This document shows, one piece after another, positions 41,683 to 50,953 of a DNA stretch of 64,000 bases. Origin of the DNA: Caldicoprobacter oshimai DSM 21659 (lineage in GTDB: Bacteria; Bacillota; Clostridia; Caldicoprobacterales; Caldicoprobacteraceae); the NCBI GenBank assembly GCA_000526435.1, contig JAGB01000001.1, positions 124,001-188,000 of the forward strand, given 5' to 3'. The position numbers and the translations under genes were made by a program. The notes beneath the pieces were generated by a model. The model was not told the DNA's origin and searched no databases. It was given only the letters and a program-made list of their open reading frames with translations. Position 1 is the first letter of the stretch. Every line of letters begins with the position of its first letter.

Positions 41683-42696
41683 ATGCCAACAGGTAAAGGA
41701 ATATTGACAGGCCGTAAAAAGGCTGCAATTTTGCTTATTGCCTTGGGTAAAGAAAAAGCCTCCGAAATATACAAACACCTAAACGAGGATGAAATTGAAC
41801 AGCTGACGCTGGAGATAGCCAATCTATCCAAGGTGGACGCCGAGGTCAAGAACCAGGTGATGGAGGAGTTTTATCAGCTGTGCCTAGCCCAGAATTATAT
41901 ATCTGAGGGTGGTATCGAGTATGCCAGGGAGATTTTGGAGCGCGCCATGGGCAGCCAGAAGGCCTTGGAGATAATAAACAAGCTCACCTCGTCTTTGCAG
42001 GTCAGGCCTTTTGATTTCATACGGAAGGCTGAGCCTACCCAGATCTTGAATTTTATACAGAACGAACATCCCCAGACCATAGCACTGGTTTTGGCCTACC
42101 TGCGCCCACAGCAAGCGGCCGCCATAATCTCTGCGCTGCCGCAGGAAAAGCAGGTGGAAGTGGCCACCAGGATAGCTCTCATGGACCGCACTTCTCCCGA
42201 CGTCATAAAAGAGGTAGAGAGGGTGTTAGAGAAGAAGCTGTCCTCAATGGTGACGGCCGATTTTACAAATGCCGGTGGTATACAGGCTCTAGTGGATATA
42301 CTGCTGTCGGTTGACCGAGGTACCGAAAAGTACATAATGGAAAATCTGGAGCTCAAGGATAGGGAACTGGCTGAAGAGATAAGAAAAAGGATGTTTGTAT
42401 TTGAGGATATCGTCACGCTTGATAATCGTTCCATACAGAGGTTCCTCCGTGAGGTCGATAACAGCGACCTGGCGCTGGCACTCAAGGGAGCCAGCGAAGA
42501 GGTCAAGAAGGTCATATTCGCCAATATGTCCAAGCGTCTGCAGGAGATGATAAAGGAAGACATGGAGTATATGGGGCCGGTAAGGCTCAGGGATGTGGAA
42601 AACGCCCAGCAAAAGATTGTAAACATCATCAGGCAGCTTGAAGAGGCCGGTGAGATAGTAATATCACGGGGAGGCGGTGATGAGATAATTGTCTAA
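41683..42696 (+). CDS. fliG: Flagellar motor switch protein FliG
   Basis: A 337-residue protein with N-terminal ('KAAILLIALGKEKASEIYKHLNEDEIEQL'), middle ('FIQNEHPQTIALVLAYLRPQQAAAIISALP', containing the EHPQ motif) and C-terminal ('DNRSIQRFLREVDNSDLALALKGASEEVKKVIFANMSKR') domains. The charged C-terminal helix interacts with MotA. It overlaps fliH by eight bases. Confidence 0.97.
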   Translation: MPTGKGILTGRKKAAILLIALGKEKASEIYKHLNEDEIEQLTLEIANLSKVDAEVKNQVMEEFYQLCLAQNYISEGGIEYAREILERAMGSQKALEIINKLTSSLQVRPFDFIRKAEPTQILNFIQNEHPQTIALVLAYLRPQQAAAIISALPQEKQVEVATRIALMDRTSPDVIKEVERVLEKKLSSMVTADFTNAGGIQALVDILLSVDRGTEKYIMENLELKDRELAEEIRKRMFVFEDIVTLDNRSIQRFLREVDNSDLALALKGASEEVKKVIFANMSKRLQEMIKEDMEYMGPVRLRDVENAQQKIVNIIRQLEEAGEIVISRGGGDEIIV

Positions 42697-43426
42697 CGTG
42701 TTGAAATCCCACAGCATCTGCCTGAATCCCGAAAGCCGGTTTACGTTGCAAAAGAAGATGCAGTTTGCGGTTCGCAGGGATACTCCTGAAACTGGTACAC
42801 AGGCGGTAAAACCTGTTGAACATCTCATTGAAGTGGTAAAGAGAGACGCTGAAGCCATTCGAAGCAAGGTCCAGGAAGAAGCAAAGGCAATAATGGCAGA
42901 AGCGGCCAGGGAGGCTCAAAAGATAAAGGAGGAGGCTAAAGAGGCAGGATTCCAAGCAGGATTCCAGGCAGGCTTTCAAAAAGGGCTGGAGGACGCAAAG
43001 GAACAGTTTTTATCCGAAATCGAGCAGGCACAGCGCATAAAGGAGGAAATTATAAAGGAAAGGGAAGCCCTGTATGACCAGTTTGAAAAGGACCTAGTAA
43101 GTCTAGCCCTGGACATTGCCAAACGGGTCATATACGACCGTTTGGCGACAGATGATGAGGCTTTGGCCCATGTGGTTGAATCAACGCTTAAGAAACTTCA
43201 GGGCAAGGCAAAGGTGCAACTTAAGATAAGTAAGCATGACTACGGCAGGATATCCAGCCTCAAGGAGCGTTTTATGTCCAAGCTGCATCATATAGAAGAT
43301 ATGGATATCATCCAGGATGACTTTTTAAGCCCTGGAAGCTGCGTGGTGGATACGGGAAGTGGCATTATCGATGGCAGCGTGGATACCCGTTTAAAAGAAA
43401 TTGAAAGGACTTTGGTGGGACGCTGA
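42689..43426 (+). CDS. fliH: Flagellar assembly protein FliH
   Basis: About 245 residues. It has a long alpha-helical, Ala/Glu/Lys-rich centre with GxxxG-like repeats ('AGFQAGFQAGFQKGLEDAKEQF') and a C-terminal V-ATPase subunit E-like domain ('DLVSLALDIAKRVIYDRLATDDEALAHVV'). FliH regulates the export ATPase FliI. The TTG start overlaps fliG; GTG at 42698 is an alternative. Confidence 0.92.
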   Translation: MSNVLKSHSICLNPESRFTLQKKMQFAVRRDTPETGTQAVKPVEHLIEVVKRDAEAIRSKVQEEAKAIMAEAAREAQKIKEEAKEAGFQAGFQAGFQKGLEDAKEQFLSEIEQAQRIKEEIIKEREALYDQFEKDLVSLALDIAKRVIYDRLATDDEALAHVVESTLKKLQGKAKVQLKISKHDYGRISSLKERFMSKLHHIEDMDIIQDDFLSPGSCVVDTGSGIIDGSVDTRLKEIERTLVGR

Positions 43427-43427
43427 T

Positions 43428-44747
43428 ATGCACGGCTGCATTTCACTAGAAAAATACAGGGAAATCGTAAACGGGGTTGAGGTGATCAAGTGCACAGGTC
43501 AGGTGGTTCAGGTCATTGGGCTGACTATAGAAGCCGAGGCGCCCGTTGGAGAAGTGGGGGAAATATGCCATATATACAACACCAGGGAAGCCGCATACAT
43601 TCCTGCTGAGATAGTAGGTTTTCGCAAGGACAGGATACTGCTCATGCCCTATGGCGAGTTGAACGGCATAGGGCCAGGTAGCAAAGTGGTATTTACCAAT
43701 AAGCCATTTATGGTTGCTGTGGGTAGCCAGCTGATCGGACGGATATTGGACGGGCTGGGCAACCCTATGGATGATAAGGGTCCTGTGGAGCTAGAAAAGT
43801 GGGTCAGCATTCAGAATGTCCCTCCGCATCCTCTAAATCGGCAGAGGATCTCAACCCCGCTGGTGCTAGGGGTAAGAGCCATAGACGGATTGCTGACATG
43901 TGGACGAGGACAAAGGCTGGGGATATTTGCGGGAAGCGGTGTGGGGAAAAGCACCCTTCTGGGCATGATAGCGCGCAATACCCTGGCAGATGTTAACGTC
44001 ATTGCCCTGATAGGCGAACGGGGTAGGGAGGTCAGGGAGTTCATTGAAAAGGATCTGAAAAAGGATGGGCTGGAGCGTTCTGTGATAGTGGTTGCTACCT
44101 CTGATCAGCCGCCGCTGGTGCGGTTGAAGGCAGCCTTTGTTGCCACCACTATAGCTGAGTTTTTCAGAGATAAGGGAAAAAACGTACTTCTGATGATGGA
44201 CTCCCTCACACGGTTTGCCATGGCACAGCGGGAAGTGGGGCTGGCCATTGGCGAGCCGCCGGTGTCTAGGGGATATACCCCATCGGTGTTCTCAATTCTG
44301 CCCAAATTGCTAGAAAGGGTGGGTAACGGAGAGAAGGGCTCTATAACGGGTTTATACACCGTATTGGTGGATGGCGATGACTTCAATGAGCCTATCAGCG
44401 ATGCGGCAAGGGGGATACTGGACGGACATATAATTCTGTCGCGAAGGCTGGCCAATCGCAATCATTATCCAGCCATTGATGTGCTGGGCAGTGTAAGCAG
44501 GGTAATGCCTGACATTGTGGACAAAAGCCATATGAATGTGGCGGCTAAGATAAAAACCTTAATGGCGGCTTATGAAGAGGCCAGGGACCTCATCAACATA
44601 GGGGCCTATCGCCGCGGCAGCAATCCTGAAGTGGATGAGGCCATCCAAAAGATGCCCCAGATAACAGAATTTTTGCAGCAGGCCATAGATGAGAAGGCCG
44701 AGTTTGAGGATACCTATCGCTGGATGCAAAGAATAGTAAGCTCGTGA
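43428..44747 (+). CDS. fliI: Flagellum-specific ATP synthase FliI
   Basis: About 439 residues homologous to F1 beta subunits. Walker A 'GIFAGSGVGKSTLLGMIARN', Walker B 'NVLLMMDSLTRFAMAQREVGLAIGEPP' and 'RGYTPSVFSILPKLLERVGN' are present. It energises export of flagellar proteins with FliH and FliJ. ATG at 43428 sits immediately after fliH; the upstream in-frame codon at 43401 would overlap fliH. Confidence 0.96.
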   Translation: MHGCISLEKYREIVNGVEVIKCTGQVVQVIGLTIEAEAPVGEVGEICHIYNTREAAYIPAEIVGFRKDRILLMPYGELNGIGPGSKVVFTNKPFMVAVGSQLIGRILDGLGNPMDDKGPVELEKWVSIQNVPPHPLNRQRISTPLVLGVRAIDGLLTCGRGQRLGIFAGSGVGKSTLLGMIARNTLADVNVIALIGERGREVREFIEKDLKKDGLERSVIVVATSDQPPLVRLKAAFVATTIAEFFRDKGKNVLLMMDSLTRFAMAQREVGLAIGEPPVSRGYTPSVFSILPKLLERVGNGEKGSITGLYTVLVDGDDFNEPISDAARGILDGHIILSRRLANRNHYPAIDVLGSVSRVMPDIVDKSHMNVAAKIKTLMAAYEEARDLINIGAYRRGSNPEVDEAIQKMPQITEFLQQAIDEKAEFEDTYRWMQRIVSS

Positions 44748-44792
44748 TGCTATCCTTTATGGGATTCTTATGTGGGGAGACATAAAAAGCGT

Positions 44793-45257
44793 ATGGCCAA
44801 GTTTAAGTTTTCGTTGGATATTTTGCTTAAAGTCAACAAGCTGAAAAAAAGGCAGGTCGAAGCGGAATATGCCAAAGCGCAAAAAGAGCTGGACAAGCAG
44901 CTGTCGATATTATCGGGGCTGCTTGATGAATACCAAGAGCTCACTGCCAATATGGGACATCTAGCGGCAAAGGGCACGACTGTAAACGACATCAGGCTGT
45001 ACTCCTCTTATTTCCATATGCTTCAAAGGCGCATAAAATACCAGGAACAGGTTGTTGCACAGGCCACAAAGTATTTGGATGATATCAAAGCGAGGCTTAC
45101 TGGCCTTATCAGGGAGGTCAACGTATTGAGCGAGATGAAAGAGAGGCAGTATTACGCATACCGCGTGGAGATGGAAAGAAGACATCAAAAGGTGGTGGAT
45201 GAATACGCCGGCTATAAAATATACAGACAGGGTGGACTGCTAAATGGCGGGATATGA
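44793..45257 (+). CDS. fliJ: Flagellar export protein FliJ
   Basis: About 154 residues, almost entirely a coiled coil ('FSLDILLKVNKLKKRQVEAEYAKAQKELDKQL', 'RRIKYQEQVVAQATKYLDDI', 'MKERQYYAYRVEMERRHQKVVDEYA'). FliJ is the stalk-like chaperone of the export ATPase. ATG at 44793 is my choice; GTG at 44772 would add seven residues. Confidence 0.9.
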   Translation: MAKFKFSLDILLKVNKLKKRQVEAEYAKAQKELDKQLSILSGLLDEYQELTANMGHLAAKGTTVNDIRLYSSYFHMLQRRIKYQEQVVAQATKYLDDIKARLTGLIREVNVLSEMKERQYYAYRVEMERRHQKVVDEYAGYKIYRQGGLLNGGI

Positions 45258-45846
45258 CAGGGGTATCAAACAAAATGTGGGCAATGGAACAATGATGGAT
45301 ACACGGGGTGCTTCATGGCTTATAATCCTCGTGTTGCTGCTGTTTGTCGTTATAGCTGCAGGATTGCTGGTTTTCTTCAATGTAGGTGGCATAAGGGATG
45401 CCGTGATGGGATTTTTGTTCTCTTCTAAAGCAGGCAGCAATCAGCAGTCGGAGGAAAGCCTCAAGTTACAGCAGGAGCTAAAAGCCCTTGAGGATGAAAA
45501 AAACAGGCTGAAGGATTTCGAGAATCAGCTTAATACCCTCAAGAGCCAGCTGGAGTCAAGGCAGCAAGAATTGGAGCAGCGGGAGCTGAAGTTGCAAGAG
45601 AGGGAAAAGGAGATCGAGGAATTGCAGCAGAAGCTCTCTGCTCAGTTCGAGAATATAAAGGATATCGCCAAGCTTTATGAGAATATGGAAGGCGAACAGG
45701 CCGCTTCGATTTTATCTGAGATGTCAGATAACCAGCTGGTTATCCAAATACTCAAAAATATGTCAGAAGAGAAAAGCGCTGAAATATTGGGGTTGATGGA
45801 TGCCAAAAAGGCGGCGGATTTGACCAGGCAGATGGCTGGGCAATAG
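45244..45846 (+). CDS. MotE-like protein with MgtE-N-type domain
   Basis: About 200 residues. One membrane helix ('WLIILVLLLFVVIAAGLLVFF', about 24-44) is followed by a long coiled coil (about 70-140) and a C-terminal domain 'LYENMEGEQAASILSEMSDNQLVIQILKNMSEEKSAEILGLMDAKKAADLTRQM', related to the MgtE N-terminal and FliG-like fold. Proteins of this type between fliJ and fliK are called MotE or YlxF; a chaperone or motor-associated role is proposed. It overlaps fliJ by 14 bases. Confidence 0.85.
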   Translation: MAGYDRGIKQNVGNGTMMDTRGASWLIILVLLLFVVIAAGLLVFFNVGGIRDAVMGFLFSSKAGSNQQSEESLKLQQELKALEDEKNRLKDFENQLNTLKSQLESRQQELEQRELKLQEREKEIEELQQKLSAQFENIKDIAKLYENMEGEQAASILSEMSDNQLVIQILKNMSEEKSAEILGLMDAKKAADLTRQMAGQ

Positions 45847-45893
45847 GCCTCAGCTTTGCATGAAAAATTTAATTGAAAGGAGGTGAGAAGGTT

Positions 45894-47273
45894 GTGGAAA
45901 TGGTTTTGGTACAGGAGGTCCCGGTAAGCGGTGTCGGAACCAAAGAAGAGCGCTCTCGTGTTGCCACGGCTGAAGGATGTGCTGATGTGTTTAGCCTTGT
46001 GCTGCAGAGCCTTATGCCTCTTCAAAATCTTATACCGCTTCAAAGTATTTGCGCTGGAGGATCAAGTCGTACCGATGATGGCGGTGTATACTTATCGGAG
46101 GGGCGGTTATCCACATTGGAAGCCGCATCAAACCAACTCCCTTTAAAGGCAGCTGTGGAAGGTTTAAAAACGCCAGCGGATGTGCCGTATCAAACCTTGA
46201 AAGCCGCGGTTTCTGGCCGGCGCGAGATAATACCTCAAATGACCAACTTGAGAGGCATCAACGAAAGTGACGCGTTTTCTCTGGAGCACTGGCATCCCAT
46301 AAGCCGGGATGTTTCAGTGCAGAGGTATATGCCTTATATGCCTGGACAGGATGTATTCAAGCCTTTGCATTCAGTGAATGACATCGAACAGCTTAAGGGC
46401 TTTTGTGGCGTTGAAGCGGATGCGCAGGGCCCAAATGTTGTACCCGGCATATGTCTTGATGATGCAAAAGCAGCCGTGAGGGATGTGCAACAGGCTTCAG
46501 GCATATTCATGGATGATGGCTCTTCGTACCATGCGGATGCGGTAACAGCCGGCAAGGAGGGGATTGTTTTTGAAAATGGTAATGTGGCTTCCCGACATCA
46601 AAGCTCTACACACATGAGGCAATCCGTTGGTCACGAAAGTGCTACACCATTTGCATCATCGGCAGAGGCTGTACAGGAAGGCTTATCCGATGATGTGGCT
46701 GCTTTGGATGATGCTCAAGACGGTTCAACCTACGACTATTCCGGCAGGCAAGAAGGGCATATCCATGATCGATTGTACGCTGCAGGACAGCCGCACCGGC
46801 TGTTTAACGAAGAGATGAGTTCTGTATCCGGTGGACGAGCCTTCAACCTTCACGAGACATTGGCGATGCTTGCCGACAGAGTGAGGGTTTTGATGTCAAC
46901 CAATCGCTCGGAGATGGAGGTGCGTTTGAATCCCCAGGAGCTGGGCAAGATTGTTGTAAAGGTGGCGATGGAGAATGGGGCGCTGTCGGTTAGGATCACG
47001 GTGGAGTCTCAGATGGTAAAGGATTTCCTTCAGGCGCATGCCGAGGAGCTTAAAGCAATGCTTACTGATGAGGGCTATAATCTCGCAGAGCTTGATGTAA
47101 GTATCGGCCAGGGTTATCAGCAGCCACAACGGGATGATATGGGAAGCGGCAGATGGCTTGAAAGCCCAGTCTTCAAAAAGTCGAGGATTGGCATGACTGC
47201 GGTGCAGCGCAGCTTGACTAGAGTGCCCGGCATGTATTATGACGGCGCGCACCGGTTTGATTGCTTTGCATAA
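45894..47273 (+). CDS. fliK: Flagellar hook-length control protein FliK
   Basis: About 460 residues. The N-terminal two thirds are low in conserved features and rich in Ser, Ala, Asp and Gln, as expected for the molecular ruler part. The C-terminal Flg_hook domain is clear: 'MEVRLNPQELGKIVVKVAMENGALSVRITVESQMVKDFLQAHAEELKAML'. FliK sets hook length and triggers the export switch. GTG at 45894 is spaced correctly from AAAGGAGGTGAG; the longer frame starts inside that site. Confidence 0.88.
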   Translation: MEMVLVQEVPVSGVGTKEERSRVATAEGCADVFSLVLQSLMPLQNLIPLQSICAGGSSRTDDGGVYLSEGRLSTLEAASNQLPLKAAVEGLKTPADVPYQTLKAAVSGRREIIPQMTNLRGINESDAFSLEHWHPISRDVSVQRYMPYMPGQDVFKPLHSVNDIEQLKGFCGVEADAQGPNVVPGICLDDAKAAVRDVQQASGIFMDDGSSYHADAVTAGKEGIVFENGNVASRHQSSTHMRQSVGHESATPFASSAEAVQEGLSDDVAALDDAQDGSTYDYSGRQEGHIHDRLYAAGQPHRLFNEEMSSVSGGRAFNLHETLAMLADRVRVLMSTNRSEMEVRLNPQELGKIVVKVAMENGALSVRITVESQMVKDFLQAHAEELKAMLTDEGYNLAELDVSIGQGYQQPQRDDMGSGRWLESPVFKKSRIGMTAVQRSLTRVPGMYYDGAHRFDCFA

Positions 47274-47294
47274 TCAAAAAAAGGAGGGATGAAG

Positions 47295-47717
47295 GTGTAT
47301 GTAAGCGGAGTAAACAATCAATCGTATGCCGCAGCTACTCAAAAAGGGCCTGTCAACCAATTGGGCAAAGATGCGTTTTTAAAGCTCCTTATAACACAGC
47401 TGAGGTATCAGGACCCTTTGCGCCCAATGGAAGACAGAGAGTTTATCGCTCAGCTGGCCCAGTTTAGCACGTTAGAGCTTATGCAAAATTTAAGCAGCGA
47501 TTTTACTTCTATTAAAGCAGTAAGCCTGATAGGGAAGACGGTTTATGCTGAAAAAAGGGCGGAAGATTCTGCTGGCGTTCTTCCCATACGCGGCAAGGTT
47601 GAAAGCGTCTCATTGGTTAATGGGAAAGTAAGCCTGCGCGTTAACGGATACGATATTGCTTTAGAGGATGTAAAGGAAATTTATTCTGACGAAAAAGCCA
47701 CAGAGGGGGATGAATAG
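47295..47717 (+). CDS. flgD: Flagellar hook assembly scaffold protein FlgD
   Basis: About 140 residues. The N-terminal signature 'LGKDAFLKLLITQLRYQDPLRPMEDREFIAQLAQFSTLELMQNL' is diagnostic. The C-terminal Tudor/Fn3-like part is short. FlgD caps the growing hook. GTG at 47295 is favoured by spacing to GGAGGG (47283-47288); ATG at 47289 directly abuts it. Confidence 0.94.
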   Translation: MYVSGVNNQSYAAATQKGPVNQLGKDAFLKLLITQLRYQDPLRPMEDREFIAQLAQFSTLELMQNLSSDFTSIKAVSLIGKTVYAEKRAEDSAGVLPIRGKVESVSLVNGKVSLRVNGYDIALEDVKEIYSDEKATEGDE

Positions 47718-47718
47718 C

Positions 47719-48120
47719 ATGGACAGCGGTAAAGTCGAGTATACCCGTATTATCTATTCTGGGAAGGTATCAGGGATTCCTTACGTTCATTCCCCTCAAA
47801 AGGTTGATAAAACTGGCGGCGATGTCGGGTTTGATGAGATATTGAAGGAAGCTATACAGAAGGAACAATCGCTCAAGTTCAGCAAACACGCTCAAACCAG
47901 GATGAAGCAGAGAAACATTTGGCTATCCCATGCTGAGATAGACAAGATTAGCAAGGCTGTTGAAAAAGCCCAGGAAAAGGGCGTGCGGGATTCGCTGGTG
48001 CTTATGGGTAATCTGGCTTTTATAGTTAACGTTCCAACAAGGACCGTTGTTACAGCGGTCGACGGTGAAAGCATAAAGGAGAATATATTTACCAATATCG
48101 ATGGCGCAGTGGTGCTGTAG
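47719..48120 (+). CDS. Flagellar operon protein, TIGR02530 type
   Basis: About 133 residues. The core 'LKFSKHAQTRMKQRNIWLSHAEIDKISKAVEKAQEKGVRDSLVLMGNLAFIVNVPTRTVVTAVD' matches the small conserved protein found between flgD and flgE in Firmicutes. Its function is not well established. ATG at 47719 has GAGGGG at proper spacing; ATG at 47710 is an alternative within the flgD end. Confidence 0.85.
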   Translation: MDSGKVEYTRIIYSGKVSGIPYVHSPQKVDKTGGDVGFDEILKEAIQKEQSLKFSKHAQTRMKQRNIWLSHAEIDKISKAVEKAQEKGVRDSLVLMGNLAFIVNVPTRTVVTAVDGESIKENIFTNIDGAVVL

Positions 48121-48137
48121 CCGGACCCCTTTGGGGA

Positions 48138-48178
48138 GGCTGCATCATTCCTGAACGACAGAGGGAATGAGCTGCGCC
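48138..48178 (+). promoter_or_regulatory. Hairpin just upstream of flgE
   Basis: TCATTCC (48145-48151) and GGAATGA (48164-48170) form a perfect 7-bp inner stem. GGC and GCA pair with TGC and GCC outside, with two bulges, to 48178. A small CCCC-TTT-GGGG hairpin (48126-48136) precedes it. No T tract follows, so it is not a terminator; it lies just before the flgE ribosome binding site. Confidence 0.5.
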
Positions 48179-48204
48179 AATAAACCAAAGGAGGTTGTTG
48201 TGTT

Positions 48205-49875
48205 ATGATGAGGGCATTGTATTCCGGTATCTCAGGTTTGAGGGTCCATCAAGTTCAGATGGACGTTATTGGAAACAACATCGCCAATGTAAACACCGTT
48301 GCTTTTAAAGCCAGCCGCGTTACCTTCCAGGAAATTTTGAACCAGACTCTCAGGAGCGCTTCTGCACCGTCACAGGTAGGCGGACGTGGCGGTACCAACC
48401 CACAGCAGATCGGATTGGGTGTATCCGTGGGCTCTATAGATGTGCTGCATACTCGTACTGGTGTCCAGAGGACGGACAAAGCGACTGACCTTGCTATAGA
48501 TGGTGAGGGATTCTTTATAGTTACGGATGGAACGAACGAGTATTACACCCGTGCCGGGAACTTTGATATAGACCTTTTGGGCAATTTAGTTTATCCGGGA
48601 GGATTAAGGGTACTGGGATGGAACACCCTTATAACAGATCCGGATACGGGAGTCCAGTATGTGGATACTACAGGCGCACCTGGGCCCATTAATTTATCGA
48701 ATCTCTCGATGCCGGCAAGGGCTACCGACATGATAAGGTTTGAAGGCAACCTGGATGCCAACGTTGCCGTCGGGAAAGAGGTACAGTACAGCTTCAGCGT
48801 GTTTGATTCCCTTGGCAACGAACATAAGCTTAACTACATATTTACAAAGCAAGCTCCCAACGTATGGTCGTGGAAGATAGTGCCAGCACCGCAAGCTGGA
48901 GCTGAGACTTATACCGTTGAACAGCCTGCAGGGGGTACATTGGCACGTAACCCTGTTACTATTGGTGGAGCAAACAGGCCTATTTTGTATGCGCATGATA
49001 TCAAGTCATTATCGGTTGAGACGCCAAGTGGCGTAAACCAGTATCAATTTACTGTTGTAAATGATCAAAATGAGTTTAATGCGCGTCTTTCAACCTTAGG
49101 TTCGGGTCAGGCCGTAATTTTAGTGAATGGTACCGATTCGGTACAGGTGGCATTTGGTGATGATTTACCGGTTAATAGCAGAATTCGTATTGAATACAAC
49201 AATTTTGCTGTAAGCCATGTCGTTCCCATGGTGGATGTAGATGCAAGCGTGCCTGGCAGAGCTGCCGGGTATGACTGGAACAATGATGGGATCGAAGATA
49301 TACCAGCCGGTCAGGCCCACGGTGTTCTGATATTCGGCGAAGACGGTAGGCTGGTTCAATCTTTAATGAATTCCGATCTCACCATCGTAATGAATCCCGA
49401 GGTCTCTGGCGCGGCTGACATCTTTTTGAGGAGAGAAAACGTTCAATTTGACCCGATTAAGTTTACCCAGTATGCGGATGCTACCACTGTCAAGGCTATG
49501 AAGACGGGATATGCTGCCGGTATATTGAATTCAATAAGCATTGATTCAGAAGGCCGGGTGATAGGGTATTACACCAATGGTCAGTCCAGGGAAGATGCCG
49601 TGCTGGCCATTGCCATTTTCAATAATCCGGGCGGATTGAACAAAGTGGGTAACAATCTGTATCAGCCTTCCACTAATTCCGGTTATCCAGTATATGGAAG
49701 AGCAGGTGTTGGTGGCAGGGGTACCATCATAGCGGGCGCGCTGGAGATGTCCAATGTAGACCTTGCCAAGGAATTTACCGATATGATCGTTGCGCAGAGG
49801 GGATTTCAGGCCAACTCCAGAATCATTACAGTAGCCGATGAGATGCTCCAGGAGCTAGTCAATTTGAAGAGGTAA
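48205..49875 (+). CDS. flgE: Flagellar hook protein FlgE
   Basis: A 556-residue hook protein. The N-terminal rod/hook motif 'ALYSGISGLRVHQVQMDVIGNNIANVNTVAFKASRVTFQEIL', a 'TDLAIDGEGFFIVTDGTNEYYTRAGNFDID' block and a C-terminal 'SNVDLAKEFTDMIVAQRGFQANSRIITVADEMLQELVNLKR' are all present. The large central domain faces the hook surface. AAAGGAGGT precedes the start. The gene is flanked by stable hairpins on both sides. Confidence 0.96.
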   Translation: MMRALYSGISGLRVHQVQMDVIGNNIANVNTVAFKASRVTFQEILNQTLRSASAPSQVGGRGGTNPQQIGLGVSVGSIDVLHTRTGVQRTDKATDLAIDGEGFFIVTDGTNEYYTRAGNFDIDLLGNLVYPGGLRVLGWNTLITDPDTGVQYVDTTGAPGPINLSNLSMPARATDMIRFEGNLDANVAVGKEVQYSFSVFDSLGNEHKLNYIFTKQAPNVWSWKIVPAPQAGAETYTVEQPAGGTLARNPVTIGGANRPILYAHDIKSLSVETPSGVNQYQFTVVNDQNEFNARLSTLGSGQAVILVNGTDSVQVAFGDDLPVNSRIRIEYNNFAVSHVVPMVDVDASVPGRAAGYDWNNDGIEDIPAGQAHGVLIFGEDGRLVQSLMNSDLTIVMNPEVSGAADIFLRRENVQFDPIKFTQYADATTVKAMKTGYAAGILNSISIDSEGRVIGYYTNGQSREDAVLAIAIFNNPGGLNKVGNNLYQPSTNSGYPVYGRAGVGGRGTIIAGALEMSNVDLAKEFTDMIVAQRGFQANSRIITVADEMLQELVNLKR

Positions 49876-49884
49876 AACAGTTTA

Positions 49885-49920
49885 GGTTCACAGCCAGGTA
49901 TCAGCTCCTGGCTGTGAACC
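49885..49920 (+). promoter_or_regulatory. 14-bp perfect hairpin after flgE
   Basis: GGTTCACAGCCAGG (49885-49898) and CCTGGCTGTGAACC (49907-49920) pair without a mismatch around an 8-base loop. No T run follows and flbD starts 25 bases later, so it is unlikely to stop transcription fully. It may protect the 3' end of the flgE message or mark a processing site. Confidence 0.65.
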
Positions 49921-49945
49921 CGAGACTTTCAATGGGGGTGTGCTC

Positions 49946-50161
49946 TTGATAAGGGTAACGCGTTTAAACGGGGAGGAATTCTATATCAATCCCGATTTGA
50001 TACAGTATATTGAAAAAACCCCTGATACGGTAATAACTCTAACCAACGACAGAAAAGTGGTGGTCAGGGAAGAAATTGAAGAGATCATTGAACGCATTAT
50101 AGCATTTAAGCAGAGAATTTATGGTTTCACACAAGGGAATGAAAGATTGGCAGGTGAATGA
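49946..50161 (+). CDS. flbD: Flagellar FlbD family protein
   Basis: About 71 residues. 'VTRLNGEEFYINPDLIQYIEKTPDTVITLTNDRKVVVREEIEEIIERII' matches the small FlbD/SwrD family. In Bacillus the homologue SwrD raises motor power. TTG at 49946 is well spaced from GGGGGTG; GTG at 49940 abuts it. It overlaps the first possible motA start. Confidence 0.92.
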   Translation: MIRVTRLNGEEFYINPDLIQYIEKTPDTVITLTNDRKVVVREEIEEIIERIIAFKQRIYGFTQGNERLAGE

Positions 50162-50166
50162 GAAAA

Positions 50167-50952
50167 ATGGATATAGCTACTCTAGCAGGGATTATTGCCG
50201 GGGTATCGTTTATTGTAGCGGGGATATTGATGTCAGGAGATCTTGCTAGTTATTATGATGTCCCGTCAATTATGATTACGCTGGGGGGGACATTTGCTGC
50301 AACGCTCATATCCTATCCCCTTGATAGCCTTATCGGTATTTTAAAGGTTACCAAACATTTATTTTTTACAAAGACCAAGGACCCCAATGATATAATACGC
50401 CAGATTATAGAACTGGCGAATATTGCCAGAAAAGAAGGATTGTTGGCTCTTGAGGAGGCTGCATACCGGCTGGATGAGCCGTTCATGCAAAAGGGAATCC
50501 TGCTTATTGTGGATGGTACAGACCCCGAACTGGTTAAAAACATAATGGAGACCGAGCTTACCTTTATGGAAGAACGACACAGCCAGGGACAGGCCATTTT
50601 TGAAACTATGGCGTCACTGGCACCAGCGTATGGAATGATTGGAACGCTCATAGGCCTTATTAATATGCTGAAGACTCTAGATGATCCTTCTACGGTAGGG
50701 CCAAATATGGCTGTGGCGCTGGTTACTACCTTTTATGGTTCGATACTGGCAAATTTATTGTTTACGCCTATAGCTAATAAACTTAAGTACAGGAGTGCAC
50801 AGGAGATGCTCTATAAGGAGATCATACTGGAAGGGATACTTTCCATACAGGCGGGGGAAAATCCCAGAATCATTGAAGAAAAGCTTAAAGCATTTCTGGC
50901 GCCTAAAGATAGGAAATCTCTGGACAACAATTCGTCTGCGGGTGAGGAATGA
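50167..50952 (+). CDS. motA: Flagellar motor stator protein MotA
   Basis: About 261 residues with four membrane helices. 'GGTFAATLISYPLDSLIGIL', the cytoplasmic loop with 'EGLLALEEAAYRLDEPFMQKGILLIVDGTDPELVKNIMETEL' and the conserved 'ASLAPAYGMIGTLIGLINML' with following 'ALVTTFYGSILANLLFTPIANKL' identify it. It forms the ion channel of the stator with MotB. ATG at 50167 fits GCAGGTGA; ATG at 50158 overlaps flbD. Confidence 0.95.
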   Translation: MDIATLAGIIAGVSFIVAGILMSGDLASYYDVPSIMITLGGTFAATLISYPLDSLIGILKVTKHLFFTKTKDPNDIIRQIIELANIARKEGLLALEEAAYRLDEPFMQKGILLIVDGTDPELVKNIMETELTFMEERHSQGQAIFETMASLAPAYGMIGTLIGLINMLKTLDDPSTVGPNMAVALVTTFYGSILANLLFTPIANKLKYRSAQEMLYKEIILEGILSIQAGENPRIIEEKLKAFLAPKDRKSLDNNSSAGEE

Positions 50953-50953
50953 A

